From the NCBI RefSeq assembly GCF_036346295.1, contig NZ_CP107819.1, forward strand, positions 7,502,001 through 7,566,000: 64,000 nucleotides of DNA. Reading direction: 5' to 3'. Shown here in pieces: positions 24,791 to 33,476 of this stretch; positions within the stretch are counted from its first letter, which is position 1, and every line of letters starts with the position of its first letter. Made by a program: the position numbers and the translations under genes. Source of the DNA: Streptomyces sp. NBC_00536 (GTDB lineage Bacteria; Actinomycetota; Actinomycetes; Streptomycetales; Streptomycetaceae). The notes under the pieces are model-generated. The model was not told where the DNA came from. It saw only the letters and a list, made by a program, of their open reading frames with translations, and did no database searches.

Positions 24791-25369
24791 GTGCCCGATC
24801 CCCCGGTTCCACCCGCTGTCCCCGACGGTGACGCCGCCGCCGAGCGGGCCCTCGCACTCCTGCGCACGCTCGGAGCCGCGGACATCGCCCATCCCGGCGG
24901 CACGCTCCTCGTCCACCTCCAGCGCGTCCGGGAACAGCTCATCGCATGGGGCGCCCGCCCCGCCCTCCAGCTCGCGGGCCTGTGCCACGCCTTCTACGGC
25001 ACCGACGGGTTTCCCACCGCCCTGCTGCCGCCGGACCGCCGCGCCGGACTCGCGGAGGTGATCGGCGCGGAGGCCGAAGCCATCGTCCACCTCTACGCGT
25101 CGTGCGACCGGCAGGCGACGTACCCGACGCTCGCCGAGAGCGACGGGCCCTTCCGCGACCGGTTCACCGGCCGCCTCCACATCCCGCAGCCGCGCCTGCG
25201 GCGGGACTTCGCCGAGCTGACCGCCGCCAACGAACTCGACCTCGCCCGGATCGACCCCGCCTTCCGCGAGGCATGGGGCGCCGGACTCCTCACCCTGTTC
25301 ACCCGGCTCCGGCCGCTGCTGAGCCCACCCGCCTGGTCGGACTGCCGCACGCTGCTCGCACAGCACTAG
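24791..25369 (+). CDS. Hypothetical protein, DUF6817-like
   Basis: A 192-residue, mainly helical protein. A conserved-looking core HPGGTLLVHLQRVREQLIAWG, LAGLCHAFYGTDGFP and IVHLYASCDR resembles an HD-like metal-binding fold of the DUF6817 type, with several His and Asp residues. No function is established. GTG 24791 has AAAGGA about nine bases upstream and lies 22 bases behind the ECF42 gene, so it is probably co-transcribed with it. Confidence 0.65.
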   Translation: MPDPPVPPAVPDGDAAAERALALLRTLGAADIAHPGGTLLVHLQRVREQLIAWGARPALQLAGLCHAFYGTDGFPTALLPPDRRAGLAEVIGAEAEAIVHLYASCDRQATYPTLAESDGPFRDRFTGRLHIPQPRLRRDFAELTAANELDLARIDPAFREAWGAGLLTLFTRLRPLLSPPAWSDCRTLLAQH

Positions 25370-25380
25370 TGCCGGGCGGG

Positions 25381-26481
25381 TCACTCCTCGGGAACGACGT
25401 TGCCGTCCTCGTCGAGGGCGAGGTGGATCCGGGTGGGCTCCTGGCTGTTGACGTCGGAGGGGCGGGGACCCTCGGGGCCGTCGGGTCCCCAGCGGAGCAG
25501 GCGCCGGGTGCGGGCGATCCGGTAGACGGTGCCCTGGAACTCCAGCCGGTTGACCCGCCCGGCCCGCAGGGCGTCGGCGGCGTCCGAGTAGACGGCCAGC
25601 TCCGCGCCCCGCGCACCCCGCGCGGCGCCTGCCTCGGCCTCGGCCCCGGCGGTCAGGGTACGGGCGTCCGCGCCCATGTCGGCGTCGGTGGAGATGAGCC
25701 CGCGCATCCGCGGCCACGCCCAGGTCAGGCTGAAGTCCAGTGACTTGCGGGCCTCATGGGCGGTGACGTGCGGACCGCTGACCGGCTCCCAGTTCCGCGC
25801 GCTCGTCTGCTCCACCACGGTGAACGTCGGGGGCAGCACCAGGATGTCCGGGTGGGTCTCCAGCGCCCGCCGCGAGTCGGCGAGCACGCCCTGGGGGAAC
25901 CGCGCACCGGTGTAGCGCAGGCCGCGCAGGGCCAGCTGTTCGAGGGCCTGGGTCGGCGGGACGGGCTCGTCCGGGTCCAGGACCAAGGCGTCGTCGATCT
26001 CCGGCGCCCTGGCGCCGCGGACCCAGTCGGGGACCAGCGGCTCCGGATCGGTGGGCCGCGGCGGCTCGATGCCGTCCGCGCCCGAGCCCGCGTACTCCTC
26101 GGCGCGGACGACCCGGTACCGGGTCCCGGCCACATCGAGCTCGTCGACCCGCTCGCTCTCCAGCCGGGCGACCGCGGCCAGGAGCGCACGCCGCTCCGCC
26201 CGGTCCTTCGCCTCGTCCTTCGCGCGGAACCAGAGCTTCGAGTTCAGGCCGTCGCGCGCCACCTGGGGGCAGGGGTCCACGATGGCGACGACCACGTGCC
26301 ACCGTGACGCGTCCCCGGGATACTGCGCCACCACCCCGAACAGCGGGCCGCGTACGACCACCTCGCCGACCCTGGCCACGGCGTCGACCGCGTCGGCCTC
26401 CATCGCGGCTTCCACCGGCTCCACGGGAACCCGCACCACGATCGGCCGTGCCCCGCCCCGTCCCACATCCCCATGGTCCAT
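25381..26481 (-). CDS. Hypothetical protein, DUF5954-like
   Basis: A 366-residue soluble protein of a type often found in Streptomyces (DUF5954-like). The N-terminus PIVVRVPVEPVEAAMEADAV and the block YPGDASRWHVVVAIVDPCPQVARDGLN are its most conserved-looking parts. Two internal segments of similar pattern (VDELDVAGTRYRVVRAEEY and VNRLEFQGTVYRIARTRRL) suggest a duplicated domain. No catalytic motif or membrane span is seen. It is transcribed alone, convergent with the preceding gene. Confidence 0.65.
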   Translation of the reverse strand: MDHGDVGRGGARPIVVRVPVEPVEAAMEADAVDAVARVGEVVVRGPLFGVVAQYPGDASRWHVVVAIVDPCPQVARDGLNSKLWFRAKDEAKDRAERRALLAAVARLESERVDELDVAGTRYRVVRAEEYAGSGADGIEPPRPTDPEPLVPDWVRGARAPEIDDALVLDPDEPVPPTQALEQLALRGLRYTGARFPQGVLADSRRALETHPDILVLPPTFTVVEQTSARNWEPVSGPHVTAHEARKSLDFSLTWAWPRMRGLISTDADMGADARTLTAGAEAEAGAARGARGAELAVYSDAADALRAGRVNRLEFQGTVYRIARTRRLLRWGPDGPEGPRPSDVNSQEPTRIHLALDEDGNVVPEE

Positions 26482-26604
26482 GCCCCCATCCTGGCGACCG
26501 GACCGCACCTCCGCTGCCGATTCGCGGATCCCTCCCCCGCACGGGTCCCGGGCGCGGGTCTGCCGACAGGACCAGCTGCCCTGCATCGCCTGTGACAGTT
26601 TTCC

Positions 26605-26633
26605 TTGTCGATCGGAGCTTCGGCAGTTAGGCT
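26605..26633 (+). promoter_or_regulatory. Promoter for a leaderless transcript
   Basis: TTGTCG (26605-26610) and TAGGCT (26628-26633) are 17 bases apart. The ATG at 26640 lies where transcription would begin, and no ribosome binding site precedes it, so translation is probably leaderless. Confidence 0.55.
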
Positions 26634-26639
26634 TGTCGT

Positions 26640-27269
26640 ATGGATGATGTGACAGTGATCCCTACCCCCGACAAGGACGACGAGAGCTTCTGGAGCACCG
26701 TCATGACTCTGGTGGACCCCGCCTGGCGCGAGCCCACCGAGGACGACGTGTTCGCCATGGAGGACCAAGTGCTCGACGCGGTCCGGCCCCTGGCCGAACG
26801 GATCTCGACGCGCGCGCTGGCCTACCGCACCGCGGGCAAGCCCTTCGACCCCGCGCTCATCGCCGCGCCCGACGTACAACTCTCCTTGCTGCGCTCGCTG
26901 TACGAGGCCAAGCGGGCCGTCGACCGGCTGGCGGAGAGCGCCGCCACCGTCGCCGGCCGCAGCGGCGCCAGCTATGCCCAGCTGGGTGCGGCCTGGGGCG
27001 GCATCAAGCGCCAGTCCGCCCGCCTCAAGTGGCCCCACGCGGTGGCCAAGCGGGCCACCAGCGAGTCCATCCCGCTGCGGTACGCGGGCGGCGAGGCCGT
27101 CATCCACCACGACCCGGACGGCGACGCCTGGTGGTACACCGCCACCGGCGCCGACCGGCAGGACGAGGAGTCCGAGGCCGTCCACGCCACCTCCACCGAG
27201 GCCATCGCGCGGGCGACGGAGTTCCTCCTGACGCACGCCAAGCCCGCCCCGGGAGGGACCGGCAGCTGA
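26640..27269 (+). CDS. Hypothetical protein
   Basis: A 209-residue acidic protein I do not recognise. Helical segments with Leu/Ala heptads (LLRSLYEAKRAVDRLAESAATVAG) are followed by SYAQLGAAWGGIKRQSARLKWP, which looks like a small helix-turn-helix module of the kind used to decide strand or phase, and then by a beta-rich tail (HHDPDGDAWWYTATG). No signal peptide or membrane span. The start appears leaderless. Confidence 0.65.
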   Translation: MDDVTVIPTPDKDDESFWSTVMTLVDPAWREPTEDDVFAMEDQVLDAVRPLAERISTRALAYRTAGKPFDPALIAAPDVQLSLLRSLYEAKRAVDRLAESAATVAGRSGASYAQLGAAWGGIKRQSARLKWPHAVAKRATSESIPLRYAGGEAVIHHDPDGDAWWYTATGADRQDEESEAVHATSTEAIARATEFLLTHAKPAPGGTGS

Positions 27270-27331
27270 TCGACCGGTATCGGCCATGCCCGCCACCGGC
27301 CCCCCGGAGGCGGGGTGACACTGGAGCCCGT

Positions 27332-28270
27332 ATGCCCGTACGCGCGTTGCCACGGGAGGGAGAGGGCGTGCCGGTGATCACGAGGGCAGGTGTGGGCGCG
27401 GGTGTCGGCGCGGGCGTTGCCCGCCGGGGAGTCGTGGTGTCCCGGGTGGGCAGCGGCGGCCGGTGGCGGGTGACCCGGCCGTGGCCGGCCCACCTGCGTC
27501 CGATCGTGCACAGCTATGCCGGTTACTGGGAGGCGGCGCTCTCGCCCTACCGGGTGCGGCTGGTGCCCACGGGCCGGGCCGTCGTGCTGATCAGCCTGGG
27601 GGAGCCGTTCGCCGGGATCCGCCGACTGGGGCACGCGGGCCCGTACAGCCAGGTGACCGGCTCGCTCGTCGCGGGTCTGGAGAGCGGCCCCCGGGTGTGT
27701 GACCACCCCGGCGGGCAGGAGGCGATCCGTCTGGAGCTCACCCCGCTCGGTGCGTTCCGGCTGTTCGCGCTGCCGATGAGCGAGCTGACCGACCGGGTCG
27801 TCGAACTCCGCGACGTCCTCGGCCCCGAGGCCGGCGTCCTGGTGGAACAGATGGCGGCCACCAGCGACTGGGCGGCCCGCTTCGACCTGCTGGACCTCGC
27901 GCTGTCGGTCCGGCTCGACCGCGGCCCGCGCCCCTCGCCCGAAGTGGCGCACGCCTGGCGGCTGTTGTCCCGCACCCACGGGACGATCCCGGTGTCCCGG
28001 ATCGCGGCCGAAGTGGGCTGGAGCCAGGGCTACTTGACCCGCCGGTTCACCGAACAGACGGGCCTGACACCCAAGATGTCCGCCCGGGTGCTGCGCTTCG
28101 ACCGGGCCGTGCGACTACTCACCCGCGAGGGGGCGAACCCCACCGCGGTCAGCGCCGCCTGCGGCTTCTACGACCAGGCCCACCTCAACCGCGAGTTCCG
28201 CGCCCTGGCCGGGACCACCCCCGGCCTGCTGGCCGCCGCCCGCGTGGCGGAGGGCGCCCTCACCCTGTGA
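27332..28270 (+). CDS. AraC-family transcriptional regulator
   Basis: A 312-residue regulator with a cupin-like N-terminal half and a C-terminal AraC DNA-binding domain: IPVSRIAAEVGWSQGYLTRRFTEQTGLTPKM for the first helix-turn-helix and NPTAVSAACGFYDQAHLNREFRALAGTTPG for the second. ATG 27332 has GGAG six bases upstream; the in-frame GTG at 27368 has an even stronger GGGAGGGAGAGG and may be the true start. No target gene is obvious; the next gene is a 40-residue membrane peptide. Confidence 0.88.
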   Translation: MPVRALPREGEGVPVITRAGVGAGVGAGVARRGVVVSRVGSGGRWRVTRPWPAHLRPIVHSYAGYWEAALSPYRVRLVPTGRAVVLISLGEPFAGIRRLGHAGPYSQVTGSLVAGLESGPRVCDHPGGQEAIRLELTPLGAFRLFALPMSELTDRVVELRDVLGPEAGVLVEQMAATSDWAARFDLLDLALSVRLDRGPRPSPEVAHAWRLLSRTHGTIPVSRIAAEVGWSQGYLTRRFTEQTGLTPKMSARVLRFDRAVRLLTREGANPTAVSAACGFYDQAHLNREFRALAGTTPGLLAAARVAEGALTL

Positions 28271-28401
28271 GCGGGCGGCCGGAGGTCAGATTTTTCCAAG
28301 CCAGAGTGCCGGTCCGTCGATAGCGTCCCCGTGCACGGCCATTCAGCCATACAGACATCGAACCGAGCGACGGTGGAACCGGCTCGGAGGGGAGCAACCC
28401 G

Positions 28402-28524
28402 ATGGAAAACCTGCTGCGCGTCCTCGTGTCCGGGGCCCTCACCGGCGGCCTGATCGCTCTGGTGGGGTCCCTCAGCCGCCGCAACCGCCGGCGCGGGGAG
28501 GGCGGGGACACGAACCAGCGCTGA
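28402..28524 (+). CDS. Small single-span membrane protein (40 aa)
   Basis: Short open frame beginning MENLLRVLVSGALTGGLIAL, followed by VGSLSRRNRRRGEGG and a polar end. A GGAGGGGAGC ribosome binding site sits six bases upstream of the ATG. One hydrophobic span (about residues 5-24) is followed by an Arg-rich tail, consistent with a small inner-membrane peptide. Its function is unknown; the strong ribosome binding site is the main support. Confidence 0.5.
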   Translation: MENLLRVLVSGALTGGLIALVGSLSRRNRRRGEGGDTNQR

Positions 28525-28627
28525 CCGGCCCGCGCCAGTCCCACTTCGTGACGCGGAGGTCGGACGTCCCCTTCGAAGGGGCACAAAGCCCTGGATCAAT
28601 GCAGGGGTGACGGGCTATGTTGGGGGC

Positions 28628-28672
28628 ATGACCACTTCCGTGTCCCGTCAGTGCTGGTGGCGTCCCGTATAG
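28628..28672 (+). CDS. Tryptophan attenuator leader peptide MTTSVSRQCWWRPV
   Basis: A 14-codon frame with GGGGGC upstream and tandem TGG TGG tryptophan codons at 28655-28660, ending in TAG at 28670. It is followed by alternative RNA hairpins and a terminator ahead of the tryptophanyl-tRNA synthetase gene. Stalling at the Trp codons would favour the antiterminator. Confidence 0.85.
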   Translation: MTTSVSRQCWWRPV

Positions 28673-28725
28673 GGACGGCCACTGACAGGACACATTCCGA
28701 GGGCCGTCCATGGGACGGCCCTTTC
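28640..28725 (+). promoter_or_regulatory. Ribosome-mediated transcription attenuator
   Basis: Three competing elements are visible. GTGTCCCGTCAGTG (28640-28653, inside the leader peptide) pairs with CACTGACAGGACAC (28680-28693) with one mismatch. GGGACGGCC (28672-28680) can pair with GGCCGTCC at 28702-28709. The terminator stem AGGGCCGTCC / GGACGGCCCT (28700-28722) is followed by TTT. Ribosome stalling at the Trp codons would block the first pairing and prevent termination. Confidence 0.8.
28700..28725 (+). terminator. Attenuator terminator hairpin
   Basis: Perfect 10-base stem AGGGCCGTCC-ATG-GGACGGCCCT followed by TTTCG, between the leader peptide and the synthetase gene. Confidence 0.8.
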
Positions 28726-28820
28726 GCATGTGCGGCGCGTGACGCGCGGTGTGCGGAGCCGGCCGGGTCCCTTGGGGAGAGCCCGTACCGAGATCCCGTA
28801 CCGAGCGGCAGGAGCAGACC

Positions 28821-29879
28821 GTGACAGACACGACGACGCAGGCGACAGACGCGACACAGGCGACACCGGTGGGACCGGGCGAGGAGATCCGGCGGAACCC
28901 CGCAGGGTTCCGGGTGCTGACGGGAGACCGGCCGACGGGCCGGCTGCATCTGGGGCACTACTTCGGGACGCTCAAGGGCCGGGTGGAACTCCAGGACCTC
29001 GGGGTGGAAACCTTCGTGATCGTCGCCGACTACCAGGTCCTCACCGACCGGGACGTCGCCGAACGGCTCCAGGAACACGTCGAGGACCTGGTACTGGACT
29101 ACCTCGCGGCCGGGATCGACCCGCGGCGCTCCACCATCTTCGCCCACAGCGCCGTCCCAGCCCTCAACCAGCTGATGCTGCCGTTCCTGTCGCTGGTCTC
29201 TGTCGCCGAACTCGGCCGCAACCCCACCGTGAAGGACGAGATCGCGCATTCGAGGCAAGCGGCGGTCAGCGGGCTGATGTTCACCTACCCCGTGCACCAG
29301 GCCGCCGACATCCTCTTCTGCAAGGCCAACCTGGTCCCCGTCGGCCGCGACCAGCTCCCGCACCTGGAACTGACCCGGACCGTGGCCCGGCGCTTCAACG
29401 ACCGCTACGGCGCCGTGTTCCCCGAACCGGCGGCCCTGCTGTCGGCCGCACCCGTCCTGCTGGGAACCGACGGCACCAAGATGAGCAAGTCCCGCGGCAA
29501 CGCCATCGCCCTGGCCGCGACCGCGGACGAGACCGCCCGGCTGATCAAGGGCGCCAGGACGGACGGGGAACGGCACATCACCTACAACCCCGACGGTCGG
29601 CCGGAGGTGTCCAGCCTCCTGCTCCTCGCGGCCCTGTGCCAGGACCGCGACCCGCGCGAGGTCGCCGAGGAGATCGGCGGCGGGGGAGCGGCCGCGCTGA
29701 AGCGCACCGTCACCGAGGCCGTCAACGAACACCTCGCACCGCTGCGGGCCCGCCGCATCGAGCTGGCCCGCGACCGCGCACACGTACGAGCCGTACTCCG
29801 GGCCGGGAACGAACGGGCCGGCGAACGGGCCGAAGCGACCCTGTCCGAGGTGCGGGCTGCGATGGGAATGGCCTACTGA
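28821..29879 (+). CDS. trpS: Auxiliary tryptophanyl-tRNA synthetase
   Basis: A 352-residue class I synthetase that charges tRNA-Trp. The HIGH-type motif is PTGRLHLGHYFG and the KMSKS motif is intact (TKMSKSRGN). The gene is preceded by a Trp-codon attenuator, as described for the auxiliary, antibiotic-resistant TrpRS of Streptomyces, so this copy is probably the inducible one giving resistance to tryptophan analogues such as indolmycin, with the housekeeping copy elsewhere. GTG 28821 has GGCAGGAGC upstream. Resistance is inferred from regulation and genus, not from a diagnostic residue. Confidence 0.9.
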   Translation: MTDTTTQATDATQATPVGPGEEIRRNPAGFRVLTGDRPTGRLHLGHYFGTLKGRVELQDLGVETFVIVADYQVLTDRDVAERLQEHVEDLVLDYLAAGIDPRRSTIFAHSAVPALNQLMLPFLSLVSVAELGRNPTVKDEIAHSRQAAVSGLMFTYPVHQAADILFCKANLVPVGRDQLPHLELTRTVARRFNDRYGAVFPEPAALLSAAPVLLGTDGTKMSKSRGNAIALAATADETARLIKGARTDGERHITYNPDGRPEVSSLLLLAALCQDRDPREVAEEIGGGGAAALKRTVTEAVNEHLAPLRARRIELARDRAHVRAVLRAGNERAGERAEATLSEVRAAMGMAY

Positions 29880-29895
29880 CGGCCCCCGCGGACCG

Positions 29896-29932
29896 GGCCG
29901 CCCCGCTTCCCGCACACCCCCGCGGGGCGGCC
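29896..29932 (+). terminator. Strong hairpin after trpS
   Basis: Perfect 11-base stem GGCCGCCCCGC / GCGGGGCGGCC with a 15-base loop, 16 bases after the synthetase stop, followed by AAACACC. It would separate trpS from the decayed encapsulin gene downstream. Confidence 0.65.
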
Positions 29933-29956
29933 AAACACCCCGGGGCCCAAGATCAC

Positions 29957-30966
29957 TGCATCGAGGTAAAAATCTTCGAGTTCGTCCAGGACGGTGCGCG
30001 CGTCCGGGTGATCCCCGCCGAACTCGGCGAACTGGCCCTGCTCAAGGGCTTCGACGACGTGGAGGTGCTGACCGCGCTCGCGCACCGGTGCGTCCAGCGC
30101 GACTTCCGGTCCGGCGAGGTGCTGGCCGAGCGCGGCGCCGCCGCGGAGCAGGTCCACCTGATCGCCCACGGCCGGGTGAGCCGGACCTCCGTCGGCAAGT
30201 ACGGGGACGAGGTGGCCGTCGCGGTACTGGCCGACGGCGAACAGTTCGGTGAGGAAGCCCTGCTGAAGCCGAACTGCCCGGCACCTACGTCGACTACGAG
30301 CCCGAGCCGCGCGAGTACGAACTCTCCCTCGCGCAGACCGTGCTGCGGGTGCACACGAGGGTCGCGGACCTCTACAACGAGCCGATGAACCAGACCGAGG
30401 AGCAACTCCGGCTCACCATCGAGGCGCTGCGCGAGCGCCAGGAGCACGAGCTGATCAGCAACCGGGAGTTCGGTCTGCTCCACAACGCCTCCTTCAAGCA
30501 GCGGATCCAGACCCACTCCGGCCCGCCCACCCCGGACGACCTCGACGACCTGCTCTGCCGCCGCCGCGGCTCCAAGTTCTTCCTCGCCCACCCGCGGACG
30601 ATCGCGGCGGTGGGACGGGAGTTCAACGCCCGCGGGCTCTACCCGGACCACGTCGATCTCGGCGGGCAGCAGGTTCCCGCCTGGCGCGGGGTGCCGATCC
30701 TGCCGTGCAGCAAGATCCCCATCACCAAGGAGAACACCAGCTCGATCCTCTGCATGCGCACCGGCGCGGACAACCAGGGCGTCATCGGACCGCGCCAAAC
30801 GGGCCTGGCGGAGGAGTACGAGCCTGGGCTGTCGGTCCGCTTCATGGGCATCGACGAGCGGTCGATCATCTCCTACCTGGTCGCCACCTACTTCTCCGCC
30901 GCGATCCTGGTCCCCGACGCGCTCGGGGTGCTGGAGAACGTACAGATCGCGCGCAGGCACCACTAG
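29957..30966 (+). pseudogene. Decayed family 2B encapsulin shell protein (cNMP-binding, EshA-like)
   Basis: Remnant of a nanocompartment shell gene that normally precedes 2-methylisoborneol synthase. One frame encodes VRVIPAELGELALLKGF through a cyclic-nucleotide-binding domain to [13 protein letters not shown] at about 30270; then the frame changes and the capsid part continues as [34 protein letters not shown] and [19 protein letters not shown] to [20 protein letters not shown]. Judged from the family, roughly 75 residues closing the nucleotide-binding domain are deleted at the junction, with a frameshift. The N-terminal 60-90 residues, including any start codon, are also missing. The 3' part alone from an internal start would not form a shell. 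Confidence 0.8.
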
Positions 30967-31004
30967 CAGCGGCTGAACCCACCCACCCCACCGAGGAGTC
31001 ACGG

Positions 31005-32206
31005 ATGCCCGACCCCGGGCCTTCCCCCTTGCAGTCGAGCCTGCCCACCGCCGCGGCTCACTTCGGTGCCCACGTGCTCGCAGGCGCCCGCTTCCACTCC
31101 CTCGCCGTGGACGTCCCGGCACCCGCACCGGCGCCCGATGGAGCCGCCTCCGTCCTGGAACGGCTCCTGCGCGGCCCGAGCGGTGTGGGCACCTCGGGCC
31201 TGTACCTGACCCGGCGCCCGGAGCCCGTCCCGCCGGCGCCCCCGGCATCGGCGGTCGTCCCGGAACCGGCCGCGGGCCGTCCGATCCCCGGCCTCTACCA
31301 CCACCCGGTGCCCGAGCCCGATCCGGTGCGCGTCGCGGAGGTCAGCCGCAGGATCAAGGACTGGGCGCTGGACGAGGTCGAGCTGTACCCGGACGACTGG
31401 GAGGACCAGTTCGACGGCTTCTCCGTCGGGCGCTACATGGTCGCCTGCCATCCGGACGCCCCCACGGTCGAGCACCTGATGATCGCCACCCGGCTGATGG
31501 TCGCCGAGAACGCGGTCGACGACTACTACTGCGAGGACCACGGCGGCTCGCCCATCGGCCTCGGCGGGCGGCTCCTGCTGGCCCACACGGCCCTCGACCC
31601 CCTCCACACCACGAAGGAGTACCAGCCGCAGTGGGCGGAGTCCCTGCAGTCGGACGCTCCGCGGCGCGCTTACCGCTCCGCGATGGAGTACCTCCTCGGC
31701 CAGTCCACGCCCTCCCAGGCCGACCGGTTCCGGCACGACATGGCCCGGTTGCACCTCGGTTACCTCGCGGAGGCGGCGTGGGCCCAGACGGACCACGTGC
31801 CCGAGGTGTGGGAGTACCTGGCGATGCGCCAGTTCAACAACTTCCGGCCCTGCCCCACCATCACCGACACGGTCGGCGGCTACGAACTGCCCGCGGACCT
31901 CCACGCGCAGCCCGCCATGCAGCGGGTCATCGCGCTCGCCGGGAACGCCACCACCATCGTCAACGACCTTTATTCGTACACCAAGGAACTCGCCAGTCCC
32001 GGACTGCACTTGAACCTGCCCGTGGTGATCGCCGACCGGGAGCACACCTCCGTGCGGGAGGGGTACCTGAAGGCGGTCGAGGTCCACAACGACCTCATGC
32101 ACGAGTTCGAAGCCGAAGCCGCCGCCCTGGCCCTCGCCTGCCCGTTCCCAGCGTGCTGCGCTTCCTGCGCGGCGTCGCCGTGTGGGTCGACGGCAACCAC
32201 TACTCG
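31005..32206 (+). pseudogene. 2-methylisoborneol synthase, frameshifted and 3'-truncated
   Basis: Class I terpene cyclase that would convert 2-methyl-GPP to the earthy odorant 2-methylisoborneol. The start has GAGGAG nearby and the N-terminal Pro/Ala-rich extension is typical. Metal-binding sites look intact: AVDDYYCEDHGG (Asp-rich) and NDLYSYTKE (NSE triad). Near 32143 one G appears lost: CCGTTC is read where the family has Pro-Val-Pro-Ser. The conserved end VLRFLRGVAVWVDGNHY lies in another frame and stops abruptly at about 32205, where methyltransferase sequence begins. The last 15-20 residues of the enzyme are therefore gone. The catalytic core may still be made, with a wrong tail. Confidence 0.82.
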
Positions 32207-32844
32207 GCGACGTCGACCACGGCGCCCTCGGTGACACCGGGGACAGCGCGTACGAGAAGAGGCTGATCGCCGAACTGCACCGGCTGGAATCGGCGCAGGC
32301 CGAACTCCTCCTGGACCACCTCGGCACCATCGGGCGTGACGACACCCTGTCGGCGAAGCAGGCGGAGTTCGGCAACCAGCGCGCCCGCGAACTCGGCATC
32401 CAGGACCATGTCCGCGCCCGGGTCTGCAACATGCTCGGCACGCCCTTCGAAACCGGACGGGCCGCCGCCTCGTGGAACAACGAGTCGAGCATGTACGTCG
32501 ATCTCCACGACCTCTTCGCCGAGCACTCCCGCATCCTTGAGGTCGGCGGCCGCTATGTGACCATCACCGGCTGCTGGAACCCGCGTTACGGCCAGCCCTC
32601 GAAGTGGGTCTCCCAGATCAACGCCCACTTCGAGTGCAACATCCACTCGCGCCGGGAGTACCTGCGGGCGATGGCCGACAACCGGCTGGTACCGCAGGCG
32701 GTCATCGACCTGACGCCCGAGACCCTGCCCTACTGGGAGCTGCGGGCCACGTCCTCCCTGGTCACCGGGATCGAGGAGGCGTTCATCAACTCGTACAAGG
32801 ACGGCTCCTTCCAGTACGTGCTGATCGCGGCCGATCGCGTCTGA
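32206..32844 (+). pseudogene. Geranyl diphosphate 2-C-methyltransferase remnant lacking SAM motif I
   Basis: The enzyme normally methylates GPP using S-adenosylmethionine to give the precursor for 2-methylisoborneol. Homology begins at GDVDHGALGDTGDSAYEKRLIAELHRLESAQAEL; the first 40 or so residues are missing and replaced by the fused synthase end. At about 32350 the text jumps from GRDDTL directly to SAKQAEFGNQRAREL, deleting the 25 or so residues that hold the glycine-rich SAM site. The remainder, ASWNNESSMYVDLHDLF to FQYVLIAADRV, is well preserved. Without motif I it should not bind its cofactor. Confidence 0.82.
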
Positions 32845-32924
32845 CCGTGTCTGACGGTGGACGATCACGACGGCCGGCGCCATCGGGTGACGGGGCCGGC
32901 CGGGATGGTCGCTACGCTCTCGCC

Positions 32925-33434
32925 ATGGCAAACGATCTCGGTTTCACGTGCACGGCTTGCGGAGACCACCACGCGGAACTTCCCCTGAGCTACTCGGCCC
33001 CGGCCCCCGATGCCTGGGACCCCGGCTTCGAGACCGATCCGGACAGCACGCTGTCCGCCGACCACTGCGTTATCAAGGGCCAGCACTTCTTCGTCAAGGG
33101 CCTGATCGAAATACCGGTGATCGGCAGCCGCGACGTGTTCTCGTGGGGCGTGTGGGTCTCGCTGAGCCGGGACAACTACTCCCGCGCGCTGGAGGTGTGG
33201 CACACCGAGGGCCGCGAGGCCGAGAAGCCGTACTTCGGCTGGCTCAGCACCGAACTCGCGCTGTACTCCGAGGGCACGATCGACCTGAAGACGAACGCCC
33301 ACACCCGGCCGGTCGGCCACCGCCCCGCCATCGAGCTGGAGCCCACCGACCACCCGCTCGCCGTCGAGCAGCGCACCGGGATCACCCTCGACCGCGTGCG
33401 CGAGATCGCGACGGCCGTGCTGCACCCGGCCTGA
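32925..33434 (+). CDS. DUF2199 domain protein
   Basis: A 169-residue cytoplasmic protein of the DUF2199 type. The N-terminal FTCTACGDHHAELPLSYS carries a CxxC pair that may bind zinc, followed by the conserved block FSWGVWVSLSRDNYSRAL and DLKTNAHTRPVGHRPAIELEPTDHPLAVEQR. Function unknown. It stands alone between the decayed terpene cluster and a convergent MarR operon. Confidence 0.8.
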   Translation: MANDLGFTCTACGDHHAELPLSYSAPAPDAWDPGFETDPDSTLSADHCVIKGQHFFVKGLIEIPVIGSRDVFSWGVWVSLSRDNYSRALEVWHTEGREAEKPYFGWLSTELALYSEGTIDLKTNAHTRPVGHRPAIELEPTDHPLAVEQRTGITLDRVREIATAVLHPA

Positions 33435-33476
33435 CCGTCGCGGACGGCTGCCGACGCTGCCGACGGCCGCGGAGGG

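Noticed and set aside
30340..30966. The 3' encapsulin frame as a complete gene
   Set aside because: Its start is internal to a conserved block that continues upstream in the same frame, so it is the C-terminal part of a broken gene.
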